Assembly: GCA_003222085.1 (NCBI GenBank)
Contig: QHUK01000007.1
Span: 18,244 to 82,243 of the forward strand
Direction of reading: 5' to 3'
Length of the DNA stretch: 64,000 nucleotides
DNA from: Gemmatimonadota bacterium
GTDB lineage: Bacteria; Gemmatimonadota; Gemmatimonadetes; Gemmatimonadales; GWC2-71-9
A model generated the notes under the pieces. The model had not been told where the DNA came from, did not search any database, and was given only the letters and a program-made list of their open reading frames with translations. This document shows positions 33,955 to 42,942 of the stretch, piece by piece. The stretch's first letter is position 1, and every line of letters begins with the position of its first letter. The translations under genes were made by a program, and so were the position numbers.

Positions 33955-34011
33955 CGCGGCTGCCGCATGCTTTCACACCACAACGCCGCATGGGTGCGCC
34001 ATTTCACCCCC

Positions 34012-34033
34012 ATTTGGGTCAAAAAACCCAAAT
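34012..34033. promoter_or_regulatory. Candidate NtrC-type enhancer (palindrome)
   Basis: ATTTGGGT - six bases - ACCCAAAT is a perfect inverted repeat centred about 95 bases upstream of the predicted sigma-54 start site, the usual distance for an enhancer-binding protein. It lies just beyond the stop of the NtrC-type regulator gene (34040), so a role as weak terminator of that gene is possible too. Confidence 0.45.
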
Positions 34034-34039
34034 CCTCGC

Positions 34040-35443
34040 TCAGGGCTGCAGCCCGAACTTCTTCAGCCGATAGCGTAGGGTGTCCCGCGAAATCCCGAGA
34101 CGCTGCGCGGCCTTGGTCTGGTTTCCGCCGGCTTCCCGCATCGCTCGCTCGATCATGGCCTTTTCCCACTGCGCGAGATCCACGCCCTGCGGCGGCAGCG
34201 CCGGTGCTCCAGTGCTGGCCTCCGCTGCGACCGACAAGCTGCGTTCCCTCGTGGCCGGGTCGTGGTCGGGACTGGTCAACGAGAGGTGCTCCACGTCGAG
34301 CGTGGGACCCCGGCTCCAGAGCACGGCGCGCTCGATCACGTGGCTGAGCTCACGGACGTTGCCGGGCCACGGGTACGACAGCAGCAGCTCGCGCGCCGGC
34401 GCGCTGATCTCTCGCACCGTCTTCCCGTATTTGGCATTGAGCACTCTCAAGAAGTGGTCGGTGAGGAGCAGCACGTCCTCCCCGCGCTCGCGCAGCGGCG
34501 GCATGACGAGCACGATCACGGCCAGGCGGAAGTAGAGATCACGGCGGAATCGCTCGCGGCTCGCCTCGCGCTCGAGATCGCGGTTCGTCGCGGCGACGAT
34601 GCGGACATCGACCTTACGCTCGCGCACGCTGCCGACGCGCCGGACCGTCCGCTCCTCGATCGCCCGCAACAGCTTGCCCTGCACCGGGAGATCCACGTCG
34701 CCGATCTCGTCGAGGAACAGGAACCCGCCCTCGGCGGCCTCCACCAGACCGGGCTTCGATTCCTTGGCATCGGTGAAGGCGCCGCGCTCGTAGCCGAACA
34801 GCTCGGCTTCCATGAGCGTCGCGGGAAGCGCCGTACAGTTGACCTCGATGAACGGCTTCAGGGCGCGAGGACCGGCGGCGTGGATCGCGTGCGCGAGGAT
34901 GCCCTTGCCGGTGCCCGTCTCGCCCGTCAGCAGCACCGGCGGGGTGTCCTCCAACGCGGCGATCTGGCGCGCCCGGTCGAGCACCGCACGGACGGCGGGT
35001 GACTCCCCCACCATCGTCGCAAACCCGACATCCCGCGTCGCGCGGCGGCGGTAGTACGACAGCTCCTGCTTGAGGAGGCGGTTCTCGCGAGCGCGGTCGG
35101 CGAGAAGCTTCAGCTCCTCCAGGTCCACCGGCTTCTTGACATAGTCGAAGGCGCCGAGCTTCACGGCCTCCACCGCACCCTCGATCGACCCGTAGGCCGT
35201 GAGCATGATCACGGGGAGCACGGGGTCGAACTCGCGGATCCGTTTCAGCAGGTCGATCCCGCTCATGCCCGGGAGCCGCACGTCCGCGAAGACGACGTCG
35301 GGCTGGAGCTTCTCAAGCAGCTCGAGCGCCGTTTCGCCCGAGGCCGCCACTTCGGCCTCGTAGCCGTGGTCCGCGAGGAACGCCTTGGCGGACCGGGCCA
35401 GGGTCTGCTCGTCGTCGACGATCAGCACGGTCGATCCGCTCAT
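34040..35443 (-). CDS. NtrC-family sigma-54-dependent response regulator
   Basis: 467 residues. Receiver domain (1-120) with Asp10/11, phosphoacceptor Asp54 and Lys103-104; AAA+ domain (~140-370) with Walker A GETGTGKG (174-181), sigma-54 contact loop GAFTDA (221-226; canonical GAFTGA, this variant is seen in some active family members) and Walker [10 protein letters not shown]; Fis-type helix-turn-helix at the end ([21 protein letters not shown]). Its start overlaps the stop of the histidine kinase gene. It precedes pqqA, whose promoter looks sigma-54 dependent, so PQQ synthesis is its probable local target. Confidence 0.93.
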   Translation of the reverse strand: MSGSTVLIVDDEQTLARSAKAFLADHGYEAEVAASGETALELLEKLQPDVVFADVRLPGMSGIDLLKRIREFDPVLPVIMLTAYGSIEGAVEAVKLGAFDYVKKPVDLEELKLLADRARENRLLKQELSYYRRRATRDVGFATMVGESPAVRAVLDRARQIAALEDTPPVLLTGETGTGKGILAHAIHAAGPRALKPFIEVNCTALPATLMEAELFGYERGAFTDAKESKPGLVEAAEGGFLFLDEIGDVDLPVQGKLLRAIEERTVRRVGSVRERKVDVRIVAATNRDLEREASRERFRRDLYFRLAVIVLVMPPLRERGEDVLLLTDHFLRVLNAKYGKTVREISAPARELLLSYPWPGNVRELSHVIERAVLWSRGPTLDVEHLSLTSPDHDPATRERSLSVAAEASTGAPALPPQGVDLAQWEKAMIERAMREAGGNQTKAAQRLGISRDTLRYRLKKFGLQP

Positions 35444-36930
35444 GTGCGGCTCCCCGCCGGGGCCGGCGCGGGCTCGCCGCTCGCGACCGGCAGCCAGATG
35501 CGCACCGTCGTACCGTGGCCCACCGCGCTGGCGATCTCCAGACGGCCCCCGGTCTCTTCGAGATAGCGCTTGGCAATCGCGAGGCCGAGCCCCGTGCCCT
35601 CAGGTCGCGTCGTGAAGAACGGCTCGCACAGGTTGGGTAAAATCTCTGCGGGAATCCCCGGCCCCGAATCGGCGATCTCGAGCAGGACCCCGTCGGCGCC
35701 CCCCGCGTCGGGCTGAGACTGCGCCGCGATCTCCAGCCGCCCACCATCCGGCATGGCATCCAGCGCGTTGGAAATGATCTCGGTCAACGCCTGCTCCAGC
35801 CGCATGGGATCGACTCGGACCTCGCGGAGTGCCGGGGAAACGGTCACGGCCAGCTCGACCCGGCGCCGGCGCAACAGCTCGGCGAAGCCGGAGAGCGCGC
35901 CGTCGACCAGCGTTCGCACACTCTCCCGCAGCGGACGCAGCGGGGCGGGGCGTGAGAAGGTCAGGAGGTGCGCGATCCTGAGATCGAGGCGATCGACCTG
36001 CTCGATGATCGCGCTCAGCTGCTCGCGGGCGGCGGCCGGGGGGCCCTCGACGCGGTGCTGGGCGAGCTGCGCGGCCGCGCGCAGGCTCGCGAGCGGATTC
36101 CGCAGCCCATGGGCCACGCCGGCCGCCATCTGCCCGATCGAGGCCAGCTTCTCGGATTGCACGAGCTGGGCGCGGGATTGGCGGAGCTGCTCGGTCATGC
36201 GGGCGAAAGCGCGCGCCAGGTCGCCGATCTCGTCACGGGAGCGCGGCTCGATCGCGTGGTCCAGGTCGCCGGCGCCGACCACCGCCATCGCGTGCCGCAG
36301 CTCGTTGAGCGGGTGCGCCAGGCTGCGGGAAATGAGCCACGATGCCACGAGGCCGGCCGCGAGCGCGAGCGCGATGATACCCCAGAGGATGCGCCGTTCC
36401 CTGTCGACGATCCCCGCCACCTGCGCGAACGCCGCCTGGACGCTGAACTCGCGCGCCCGTCGGTAGATCTCCCGGTTCACGTCCGCCAGAGCCGGCTGGA
36501 GGCGCTCCACAAGCTCCCGTCGCGCCAGCACGGCGGCCGCGTCGTGCCGTCCGGCATCGTGCAGGGTGAACACGCGACCCGCGACCGTCCGGATATCCGC
36601 CTCGATCCGGCGGACACCGTCCGCGAGCTTGAGCTCGTCGGGCGGCAGTTCCGCAGTCCAGCGATCGAGCCAGAAGGCCACGACTTGCTCGGTGAGCGGA
36701 AACTCTTTCCGGGCCGCGGGATCGCCGCTCAGATACCGCCAGATCACCTGGGTCTGGTTGAACATGGCGTCTTCCACTTCGGCGTAGGTCCGCGACCGGG
36801 CCAATCGCTCACCCAGCGACTCGAGCGTGCCGCGCACGAGCGCATTGGTGCGAATCGCCTGAACGCCGACCAGCAGCGCCGGGACCACCATGAGCGAGAA
36901 GCCCAGGAGCAGCTTGCGCTGGAGGGTCAC
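35440..36930 (-). CDS. Sensor histidine kinase, partner of the NtrC-type regulator
   Basis: 496 residues: TM1 at ~8-25, a ~155-residue helical periplasmic sensor, TM2 at ~181-200, HAMP (~200-255), HisKA with His274 (GVAHGLRNPLASLR), and HATPase with N (EIISNALDAMPDG), ADSGPGIP and TGLGLAIAKR boxes. The ligand is unknown. The all-helical sensor resembles four-helix-bundle (CHASE3-like) domains. Confidence 0.92.
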   Translation of the reverse strand: MTLQRKLLLGFSLMVVPALLVGVQAIRTNALVRGTLESLGERLARSRTYAEVEDAMFNQTQVIWRYLSGDPAARKEFPLTEQVVAFWLDRWTAELPPDELKLADGVRRIEADIRTVAGRVFTLHDAGRHDAAAVLARRELVERLQPALADVNREIYRRAREFSVQAAFAQVAGIVDRERRILWGIIALALAAGLVASWLISRSLAHPLNELRHAMAVVGAGDLDHAIEPRSRDEIGDLARAFARMTEQLRQSRAQLVQSEKLASIGQMAAGVAHGLRNPLASLRAAAQLAQHRVEGPPAAAREQLSAIIEQVDRLDLRIAHLLTFSRPAPLRPLRESVRTLVDGALSGFAELLRRRRVELAVTVSPALREVRVDPMRLEQALTEIISNALDAMPDGGRLEIAAQSQPDAGGADGVLLEIADSGPGIPAEILPNLCEPFFTTRPEGTGLGLAIAKRYLEETGGRLEIASAVGHGTTVRIWLPVASGEPAPAPAGSRT

Positions 36931-36943
36931 AGCTCGAAGCTAG

Positions 36944-37107
36944 CAGATCCTTCGCTCGCGCGCGTCCCGCGCGCTCGCTCAGGATGACAGCGCCGCGCGG
37001 GCTCGGTAGAGGAAGGGGTGATGGAGGATCGGGAGGGTGGCTTCTCTCTTTCCCTCCCGAGAGCGAGGGAGCCTGTCATCCTGAGCGCCGCAGGCGCGAA
37101 GGATCTG
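36944..37107. repeat. Intergenic element with CAGATCCTTCGC...CAGGATGACAG inverted ends
   Basis: The left end (36944-36990) runs CAGATCCTTCGC to CTCAGGATGACAG; the right end (37073-37107) is its inverted relative, CTGTCATCCTGAGC to GCGAAGGATCTG. A smaller GGGAGGG...CCCTCCC hairpin lies in the middle. The ends resemble a CATCCTGAGCG-AAGGATC repeat I recall as recurrent in environmental genomes. It occupies nearly all of the ~200-base gap between the histidine kinase and the aminotransferase genes. Confidence 0.65.
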
Positions 37108-37133
37108 CTTTCTGGTGCGCAATGGGGGTTTTT

Positions 37134-38306
37134 TCACCTGATCGCTCCGAGCACGTCTTCCAAGATGTCCAGCGTCTTATCCACGGTCTCCTCGTCGTGC
37201 GCCAGCGACACGAAGTTGTAGGCCGTCCGCTTGAACAGGAGTCCCCGCGCCGCGCAGCCCCGCGCCACATCGCGCGAAATGTTCTCGCTCGCGAAATGGA
37301 GAAAGCACATTTCCGCGATCCCACCCACCCCCGTCACCACGTCGGCGTGCTTGTGGTGCAACCGATGGAGCCCGTGCAGCAACCGCGTGCCCATCCGGTG
37401 CAGGTGCCCGCAGACATCTTCGTGCGCAAATACCTCCACCGTCGCTTGCGCCGCGGCGAGCGCCACGCTCTCGGTCGCGAGCGTGGATGAGATCCACGTG
37501 CGGGCCACTCCCGCCATCAGGTCGGCCCGTCCACCCACGACGGCGAGCGGAAAGCCATTCGCGATGGCCTTGCCCAGTACCGCGAGATCGGGCCGGACGC
37601 CATAGCGCTCTGCCGCACCGCCGATCGCCAGCCGGAACGCCGTCTTGATCTCGTCGAACACGAGCACCGCGCCGACCCGGGTCGTTTCCTGACGCAGCAC
37701 CTCGAGCCATTCGCGCGTGGGCTCAACCACGACCACCGGCTCGATGACCACCACCGCGAGGCGATCGCCGGTTTCGCGGATCAGCCGCCTGGTCGCTTCC
37801 ACGTCGTTGAACGGGAGCTCGGCATACAGCGCCCGCGTCGCCGCGGGGACTCCCTCCCCCCCCTGAGACCAGTCGAGCCAGCCGTGATATCCGCACCCAA
37901 GCACGCGCTCCCGCCCGGTCGCCACACGAGCGAGCCGCACTGCCGCGGCCACTGCTTCGGCGCCGGTCTTCAAGAACCGCATCTGCTCGAGCCACGGGAT
38001 TCGCATGGCGAGCTCGTCGGCCAGCGCTTCCTCGAGGACCGGTGGCAGGGGACCCGCGACGCCCGCGGCGATCGCCCGCCCGGCGGCGCGATTCACCTCG
38101 GGGTGGCCGTAGCCCAGCGCCACGGCGCCGAGCGCCATGACGTAGTCCACGTACTCACGGCCCTGTGTGTCCCACACGCGGCAGCCCGCCGCCCGCTCCA
38201 TGCGCGTCGGCAGTCCCGCGTCCTCGTCCGGCAGCGCGGCGCCGAACAGCGCGTCGGGTCGCTTGCTACCGGTCGACGTGAAGCCGGGAACGCGCCAGTC
38301 GCTCAC
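37134..38306 (-). CDS. Class III aminotransferase, glutamate-1-semialdehyde aminomutase-like
   Basis: 390 residues, PLP-dependent. VFDEIKTAFR contains the pyridine-nitrogen Asp and LGKAIANGFP the Schiff-base Lys246. The order of motifs (GYGHPEV, LKTGAEAVAAAVRLAR, GYHGW) matches the GSAM subgroup, which also includes aminotransferases of secondary metabolism. No tetrapyrrole genes lie nearby, so a true hemL role is not supported. The start overlaps the TrmJ-like gene by 41 bases. Confidence 0.8.
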   Translation of the reverse strand: MSDWRVPGFTSTGSKRPDALFGAALPDEDAGLPTRMERAAGCRVWDTQGREYVDYVMALGAVALGYGHPEVNRAAGRAIAAGVAGPLPPVLEEALADELAMRIPWLEQMRFLKTGAEAVAAAVRLARVATGRERVLGCGYHGWLDWSQGGEGVPAATRALYAELPFNDVEATRRLIRETGDRLAVVVIEPVVVVEPTREWLEVLRQETTRVGAVLVFDEIKTAFRLAIGGAAERYGVRPDLAVLGKAIANGFPLAVVGGRADLMAGVARTWISSTLATESVALAAAQATVEVFAHEDVCGHLHRMGTRLLHGLHRLHHKHADVVTGVGGIAEMCFLHFASENISRDVARGCAARGLLFKRTAYNFVSLAHDEETVDKTLDILEDVLGAIR

Positions 38307-39015
38307 CGTATTTCACCACCTCGATGGCCATCGCCCGCAGCAGCTTCGCCTCGCGCTGGTCGAGCGGCGTGCGGTGAATCACTTCGCGCACCGTCCGCAT
38401 GACGCCCTCGACCTCACGCGTCTTGAAGAACTCGATGCCGCGGAGCGCCGCCTCGGCGTCCGCGAATAATCGCTCCAGGTCGTCCACCGTCGCCGGCGGG
38501 CCCTCCCGGCGCGGCGCTTTGAACGGTCGGTCCTCCTCGCCCCGCGCCAGCGCCAGCTCGTACAGCATGAGCACGACCGCGTGGGCCAGGTTGAGGGAAG
38601 GGTACGCGGGGCTCGTGGGAATGGTCACCACGCGATGACAGCGGTCGAGCGCCGCATTGGGCAAGCCTTTGTCCTCCCGCCCGAAGAGCAGCCCGACCGG
38701 GCCCGCCTCGCCGCGCGTGAGAATTTCCGCGGCCGCCGCGCGGGGACGCTGCAGATTGCGCTTCGCTGTGCGGCCTCGCGCCGTGAAGCCCACGACGTGC
38801 ACGCAGTCGAGCAACGCGTCTTCCAGGCGATCGAACCGGGCCACGCGCGCCAGCACGTCCTGCGTCTGGTGCGCGATGCCCTCGACGCGATACGGATCGT
38901 ACTCGCGCGGGCTCACGAGGCGCAGGTCGCGAAAGCCGAAATTCTTGAGCGCGCGCACCACGTGCGCGATGTTGACGAGGTCCTGGGGCTCGTGGAGCAC
39001 CACGACGATGCTCAT
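38266..39015 (-). CDS. trmJ: TrmJ-like tRNA 2'-O-methyltransferase (SPOUT)
   Basis: 249 residues. SPOUT fold with motif 1 VNIAHVVRALKNFGF, motif 2 GLLFGREDKGLPN and motif 3 SLNLAHAVVLMLYE forming the knotted SAM pocket. The C-terminal helical extension (~170-249) is as in TrmJ, which methylates position 32 of tRNAs. Related TrmH-family enzymes cannot be fully excluded. Upstream lies inverted repeat B. Confidence 0.82.
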   Translation of the reverse strand: MSIVVVLHEPQDLVNIAHVVRALKNFGFRDLRLVSPREYDPYRVEGIAHQTQDVLARVARFDRLEDALLDCVHVVGFTARGRTAKRNLQRPRAAAAEILTRGEAGPVGLLFGREDKGLPNAALDRCHRVVTIPTSPAYPSLNLAHAVVLMLYELALARGEEDRPFKAPRREGPPATVDDLERLFADAEAALRGIEFFKTREVEGVMRTVREVIHRTPLDQREAKLLRAMAIEVVKYGERLARSRLHVDR

Positions 39016-39032
39016 GCGCCCGAAGAACCAAT

Positions 39033-39135
39033 CGCGGAACGCGGAATGCGGAACGCGGAACAGCAGGGACGGGTCGTTCGCCGAGCGGCGCTCACCTTGA
39101 TGTTCCGCCTTCCGCGTTCCGACTTCCGCGTTCGT
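39033..39135. repeat. Inverted-repeat element of GGAACGC units, copy B
   Basis: Left arm 39033-39065 is tandem GCGGAAC/GCGGAAT heptads ending in ACAGCA; right arm 39098-39135 is the approximate reverse complement (TTCCGCCTTCCGCGTTCC...). The loop is ~32 bases. It fills the gap between the TrmJ-like gene and the lyase gene whose stop is at 39137. Confidence 0.72.
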
Positions 39136-39136
39136 T

Positions 39137-41932
39137 TCATCCCACCAACTCCAGCACGCCCATCCGCGCTACATCCTGCCGATCCCCCCGCACCCACACC
39201 CAGCCGTTGCCGCCGCTCCAGACCAGCTGGCCGGCGCGTCGCACCCGGCCCGGCAGCATCTCGTTCACCAACAGGTCGAACCGCAGCCGCCTGCCGACGT
39301 GCGCCCGCGGCCCTCCTCGTCCCCCTCCCCCTGCCCCTCCCCCTTCCGGCCAGACGAGGCCGAGCGTCACGCGATATCCGCGCTCGGTACGCACCCATGC
39401 TCCCCGCACGCCGTGCGGGTCGCCCGAGGTGTCGCTGGTGGCGTGCACCCGCAGTGCTCGTCCCTCAGCATCGGGAACAATCAGGTATCCGATGGCTCCG
39501 TGTCCGTTCCCGCTTGCTTCGTGTCCCGCGAGGTAGACCTGTAAGCCGTCCGAATGGATATCATCGGGCTCGTTGTCGAGTCGCTGCGGTGGTGCGCCGC
39601 CCGGCCGGAAACACAACTCGGGTTTCACGACCTCGACCGCCAGGTAGAGAGCGTCGTCGTCCCAGGCGGCGTGGGCCACGGCGGAGAAGTCGTCGGGGCC
39701 CGGGTACGGCTCTTCGCTGCGACGATACTGATCCTCGAGCGCGAGGCGGAGCGGCTCGCTCGTGTCGAACCCGTCGAGCGATCCGTCGAGCGGCGGCGGG
39801 ACGGCCACGCGGAGCGCCGCCCCCACGGCGGGCGTCGGCTTGTCGAGCTCGAGCAGCGGCTCGAACGGCGGCTCGGGCTGGCGCGCGCCGGCGAGCCGAA
39901 TGCGCCCCACGCTCGTTGTGATCTCCCAGCCGAGGGCCGTAGCGGCGTGCCGGTGGAGACCCTGCCCCGCCGTGTCGACCTCGATCACGCTCCCCTGCAC
40001 ACGCACGCCCCGGACCGACGCCGCGGCGCCGACGGGCTCCAGGACCGTTACGAAGCGGGCACTCCGGCCCGCGGCGCGCACGACGTAAAAGGTTTCCCGC
40101 TTCCCCTCTCCCGGCCGGCCGGGCCCCTCCGCCCGCACCAGCTGGCCCTCGAACGAGAGGAACGCCCTGAGTGTGCGAGCGCCGGCGGCCAGCTCGAGCG
40201 CGACCGGCGGTGCACCGTCGGGAACGAACTGCTCTACGCGCGACACGAAGTCGTCCGCGAGCTCCCCCGCAGTCCACGTCCCCCGCCCCACGTCCCCCGC
40301 CCCGCGGAAGTGCCATGGCAGCTCGAGCACGTGCTCGGTGCGACTCGCCAGGTCCACCACATCGAGCAGGTACCCCGGCCCGGAAACGAGCGTGCGCGCG
40401 ATCTCCTCGTAGCGGCCGCGAACCCAGGTCCACTCGCCCACCGTGTCGAATGCCTCGCACACCGCGCCGCCCGGGGACTGGGACGCGCCGTCCAGTCGTG
40501 GCGCATTGTGTGCCAGGGTCGCGCGGTACCAAAACAGGTCGCGAGAGACGTAGGATCCCGTTCCCGGGTCGGCCAGCCAGTGCACGCCATCGGCGTGGAG
40601 CGTGAGATGCAGCCGGTCGGGATGCCCGTGCCCGCCACCGTACGGGCCGCACTCGAGGCTCGCATAGCGGTCCCCCCCGGCCGTGCGCAGCACGGCGAGA
40701 CCTTGGGACTCGAGCAGGAGACTGCCGGGAGACCACGGCGGTGCGTCCGCCGGGAGCGCCGGCGCCATCTCGAGCAGGGACCACCAGGACAACGTGCGAC
40801 GGGAAACGGGAAACGGGACACGTGGCAGTGGTGCGTCGTGTAAGTAAGACTCGAACAGTTCCGGTCGCGGCGCCGGGGCTTGATACACCGCCGCTAGCCA
40901 ACTCTCGAGCTCACCTTTCCCGTTTCCCGTTTCCCGTTTCCCGAGTCTCGCGAGCCCGATCTCCCATAGCTCGAGATACGCCGGTTGGGCCAACGAGACA
41001 CCGAACCGTGAATCCTTCCGCGCGGGGAAGGTGAAGTCGGGGAGCGCCGTGCGCGCGGGCGCGAGCAGCGCGGCCCGGACGCGCGCTGCGAGCTGGGGTT
41101 CGGCGACAATGTCCACGCCGGCGAGTCGCGCCCACCCCGCCCCCGTCAGGAGGCCCCGCAGGGCGAACAGATGGTAGTTTTCTCCCTCGTACCACATCCC
41201 GTCTCGTCCGAAGCCGCGCAACAGGTGCTCGAGCAGGCCCGTGGGCCCTTCGATCGCGCGCTTGGCCAAGTCCTCGTCCTCGAACCAGACGGCGATCGCC
41301 GCCAGCGCGGCGTTGTTCCAGGTTTGGCGGTTCGAGAACCCCTCGTCGAACTCGCCGATCAAGTTCGCCGCCTCGTCGGCGACTCGGCTCACATCCCGCG
41401 TCGTCGCGTCATCGAGCGTCTCTCCCGCCCGCAGCAGCGCGGCCGCCGCGAGGTAGTTGCCGATCCAGATGGATTCCAGGTACGTCGAGAAAAACAGCCG
41501 GCTCGGCCCCAGCACGTTGTCGCGGTTGGGATATCGCCAATAGCTCCGGGCGTAGGCCCGAAGAATCTCGGTCGCCCGCGCGCCCGCGGCGGAATTGCCA
41601 TCCAGCACCGCCAGCGTCGCCAGGTGCGCCGCGCGCTCGGCGAGCCACAGGTGTTGATAGCGTGCCCAATGACGGGCGTGACGCTCGCCGCCGAAGGTCT
41701 TGCCACACCGCGAGCAGCGGTGCGTGTCCGGGCTCCACGGATCGAACTCGAGAGCCGCCCCATCCTCGGGGCATACCCCGCCGTCGGTCGAGAGCAGCGC
41801 CTTCGCTTCCGGCACGGGCGGCAGCCGCGCCAGGACCGGCGCGGCGCGGTTCGTCAGGTGGGCGAGCAGCGCGGCCAGATCCGGCGCGCCGGCGATCGCC
41901 TCCCGACGGTCCGCCAGCAGTTCCGCAGTCAC
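39137..41932 (-). CDS. Heparinase II/III-like polysaccharide lyase with C-terminal carbohydrate-binding domain
   Basis: 931 residues from a GTG overlapping the GHMP kinase stop (GTGA). The N-terminal half is an alpha/alpha toroid of the alginate lyase/heparinase II-III type (SNRQTWNNAALAAIA, WYEGENYHLFALRG with the catalytic Tyr/His region), preceded by a Cys motif (HRCSRCGKTFGG). The middle is the heparinase beta-sandwich (GPYGGGHGHPDRL). The last ~200 residues resemble a family 9 carbohydrate-binding domain (AWDDDALYLAVEV, DGLQVYLAG). No signal peptide is seen. It should cleave uronic-acid-containing glycans by beta-elimination. Repeat element D interrupts residues ~330-380 in frame. Confidence 0.8.
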   Translation of the reverse strand: MTAELLADRREAIAGAPDLAALLAHLTNRAAPVLARLPPVPEAKALLSTDGGVCPEDGAALEFDPWSPDTHRCSRCGKTFGGERHARHWARYQHLWLAERAAHLATLAVLDGNSAAGARATEILRAYARSYWRYPNRDNVLGPSRLFFSTYLESIWIGNYLAAAALLRAGETLDDATTRDVSRVADEAANLIGEFDEGFSNRQTWNNAALAAIAVWFEDEDLAKRAIEGPTGLLEHLLRGFGRDGMWYEGENYHLFALRGLLTGAGWARLAGVDIVAEPQLAARVRAALLAPARTALPDFTFPARKDSRFGVSLAQPAYLELWEIGLARLGKRETGNGKGELESWLAAVYQAPAPRPELFESYLHDAPLPRVPFPVSRRTLSWWSLLEMAPALPADAPPWSPGSLLLESQGLAVLRTAGGDRYASLECGPYGGGHGHPDRLHLTLHADGVHWLADPGTGSYVSRDLFWYRATLAHNAPRLDGASQSPGGAVCEAFDTVGEWTWVRGRYEEIARTLVSGPGYLLDVVDLASRTEHVLELPWHFRGAGDVGRGTWTAGELADDFVSRVEQFVPDGAPPVALELAAGARTLRAFLSFEGQLVRAEGPGRPGEGKRETFYVVRAAGRSARFVTVLEPVGAAASVRGVRVQGSVIEVDTAGQGLHRHAATALGWEITTSVGRIRLAGARQPEPPFEPLLELDKPTPAVGAALRVAVPPPLDGSLDGFDTSEPLRLALEDQYRRSEEPYPGPDDFSAVAHAAWDDDALYLAVEVVKPELCFRPGGAPPQRLDNEPDDIHSDGLQVYLAGHEASGNGHGAIGYLIVPDAEGRALRVHATSDTSGDPHGVRGAWVRTERGYRVTLGLVWPEGGGAGGGGRGGPRAHVGRRLRFDLLVNEMLPGRVRRAGQLVWSGGNGWVWVRGDRQDVARMGVLELVG
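40801..40943. repeat. Inverted-repeat element of GGGAAAC units, in frame inside the lyase gene
   Basis: GGGAAACGGGAAACGGGACA at 40801-40820 and the inverted run of TTTCCCG units at 40914-40943 bracket ~93 bases. On the minus strand the arms read LGKRETGNGKGEL and PRVPFPVSRRT without breaking the frame. Heptad length, arm spacing and hairpin form match elements A-C. Confidence 0.75.
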
Positions 41933-42942
41933 CACGCGCGGACGCCCTCGAGCGCCCACCGCACCGGGAGGATCGTCACACCGGCGGCCCGCGCGGCGCC
42001 GATCGCCGGCGTCGGGTCGTCCCCGGTGACGAAGAACATCGCGCCCCCGGCGCCCGACCCAGCCGCTTTCCCGCCGAGCGCTCCCGCGGCCTTCATGGCG
42101 CGTTCCAGCCGGGCCATGTCCGGTGTGCGCATCTCCGGATCGAGCGTCTGCTGGTGGTTCCAGTTCTCCGACAGCAGCGCGGCCACGCGGGCCGCGTCTC
42201 CCGCGCGCAGCGCCTCCGCCATCGCCGCGGCGACGTCCTTCAACGCCCGCAGCGCACCCGTGACGGCGGGATCACCGCGTTCGTAGGCGGCCATCACGCG
42301 CGCGATCGTCGCCCCGGACACCCGCGACCGGCCGGTGTAGCACAGCACCGTCTGCCGCTCCAGTGCCGTTGCGAAGGCGGGGTCGAGCGTGATCGGCTCG
42401 ATCCCGACGTCCGGATCGCGGAAGGTGAGTCGCTGAAAGCCGCCGAAGGCCGCGGCGAACTGATCCTGCTTGCCGCCGGGGATCTTCGCCTCGACGGTCT
42501 CGAGATACCACGCCTGCTCGGCGATCTCGCGCCCGGTCAGCCGCTCCGCGCGCGCCAGCGCCAGGGCCGCGACGAGCGCCACATCCATGGCTCCGGAGCT
42601 GCCGAGTCCCGACCCCGGGGGCGCGTCGCAGCGCGTCGTGATCGTGCACGCCGCCTGCACCGGGAGCATGCGCAGGGCGGCTTTCAGCAGATCGAGCCGG
42701 CCGTCGAGCACCAGGCCACCGGAGTCCGCGCACTCGAGCTTCTCGCCCAGGTCTTCGGAGACGAGCCGGATCAGGCGTCCGCCGAGGCGCACCGCGACCC
42801 GCGCCGTGAGCTCGATCGCCCCATTCACGACGACGCCGCCCTCGCGCGCCGAAAACGGCGGGACATCGGTCCACCCGCCGGCGAAGTCGAGACGCACGGG
42901 GGCGGCCGCGTGGAATTCGCCGGGCAGATCGCGCCGTGTCAC
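41929..42942 (-). CDS. GHMP-family sugar kinase (heptose/fucose-kinase type)
   Basis: 337 residues from a GTG that overlaps the upstream stop (GTGA); the frame has an ATG 15 bases further up. N-terminal PVRLDFAGGWTDVPPF, ATP loop PPGSGLGSSGAM (108-119) and C-terminal GGKAAGSGAGGAMFF are diagnostic of the D-glycero-D-manno-heptose 7-phosphate kinase / fucokinase branch. In this setting it probably phosphorylates a monosaccharide released by the neighbouring lyase and glycosidase. Confidence 0.85.
   Translation of the reverse strand: MTRRDLPGEFHAAAPVRLDFAGGWTDVPPFSAREGGVVVNGAIELTARVAVRLGGRLIRLVSEDLGEKLECADSGGLVLDGRLDLLKAALRMLPVQAACTITTRCDAPPGSGLGSSGAMDVALVAALALARAERLTGREIAEQAWYLETVEAKIPGGKQDQFAAAFGGFQRLTFRDPDVGIEPITLDPAFATALERQTVLCYTGRSRVSGATIARVMAAYERGDPAVTGALRALKDVAAAMAEALRAGDAARVAALLSENWNHQQTLDPEMRTPDMARLERAMKAAGALGGKAAGSGAGGAMFFVTGDDPTPAIGAARAAGVTILPVRWALEGVRAW

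Noticed and set aside
34012..34033. Intrinsic terminator for the NtrC-type regulator gene
   Set aside because: Stem is AT-rich at its ends and no T-run follows on the minus strand; kept only as a secondary reading of the enhancer-like palindrome.
33880..34039. Small protein genes between pqqA and the regulator
   Set aside because: Frames of 64-109 residues here lack ribosome sites and coding character; the segment is better explained as the pqq promoter region.
36984..37490. 168-residue plus-strand frame across the repeat element and aminotransferase end
   Set aside because: Runs through the inverted repeat and antisense to the PLP enzyme; no ribosome site or domain.
37134..38306. True hemL (glutamate-1-semialdehyde aminomutase for heme)
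   Set aside because: Sequence is of the family but neighbours give no tetrapyrrole link and the protein is divergent, so the specific symbol was not used.
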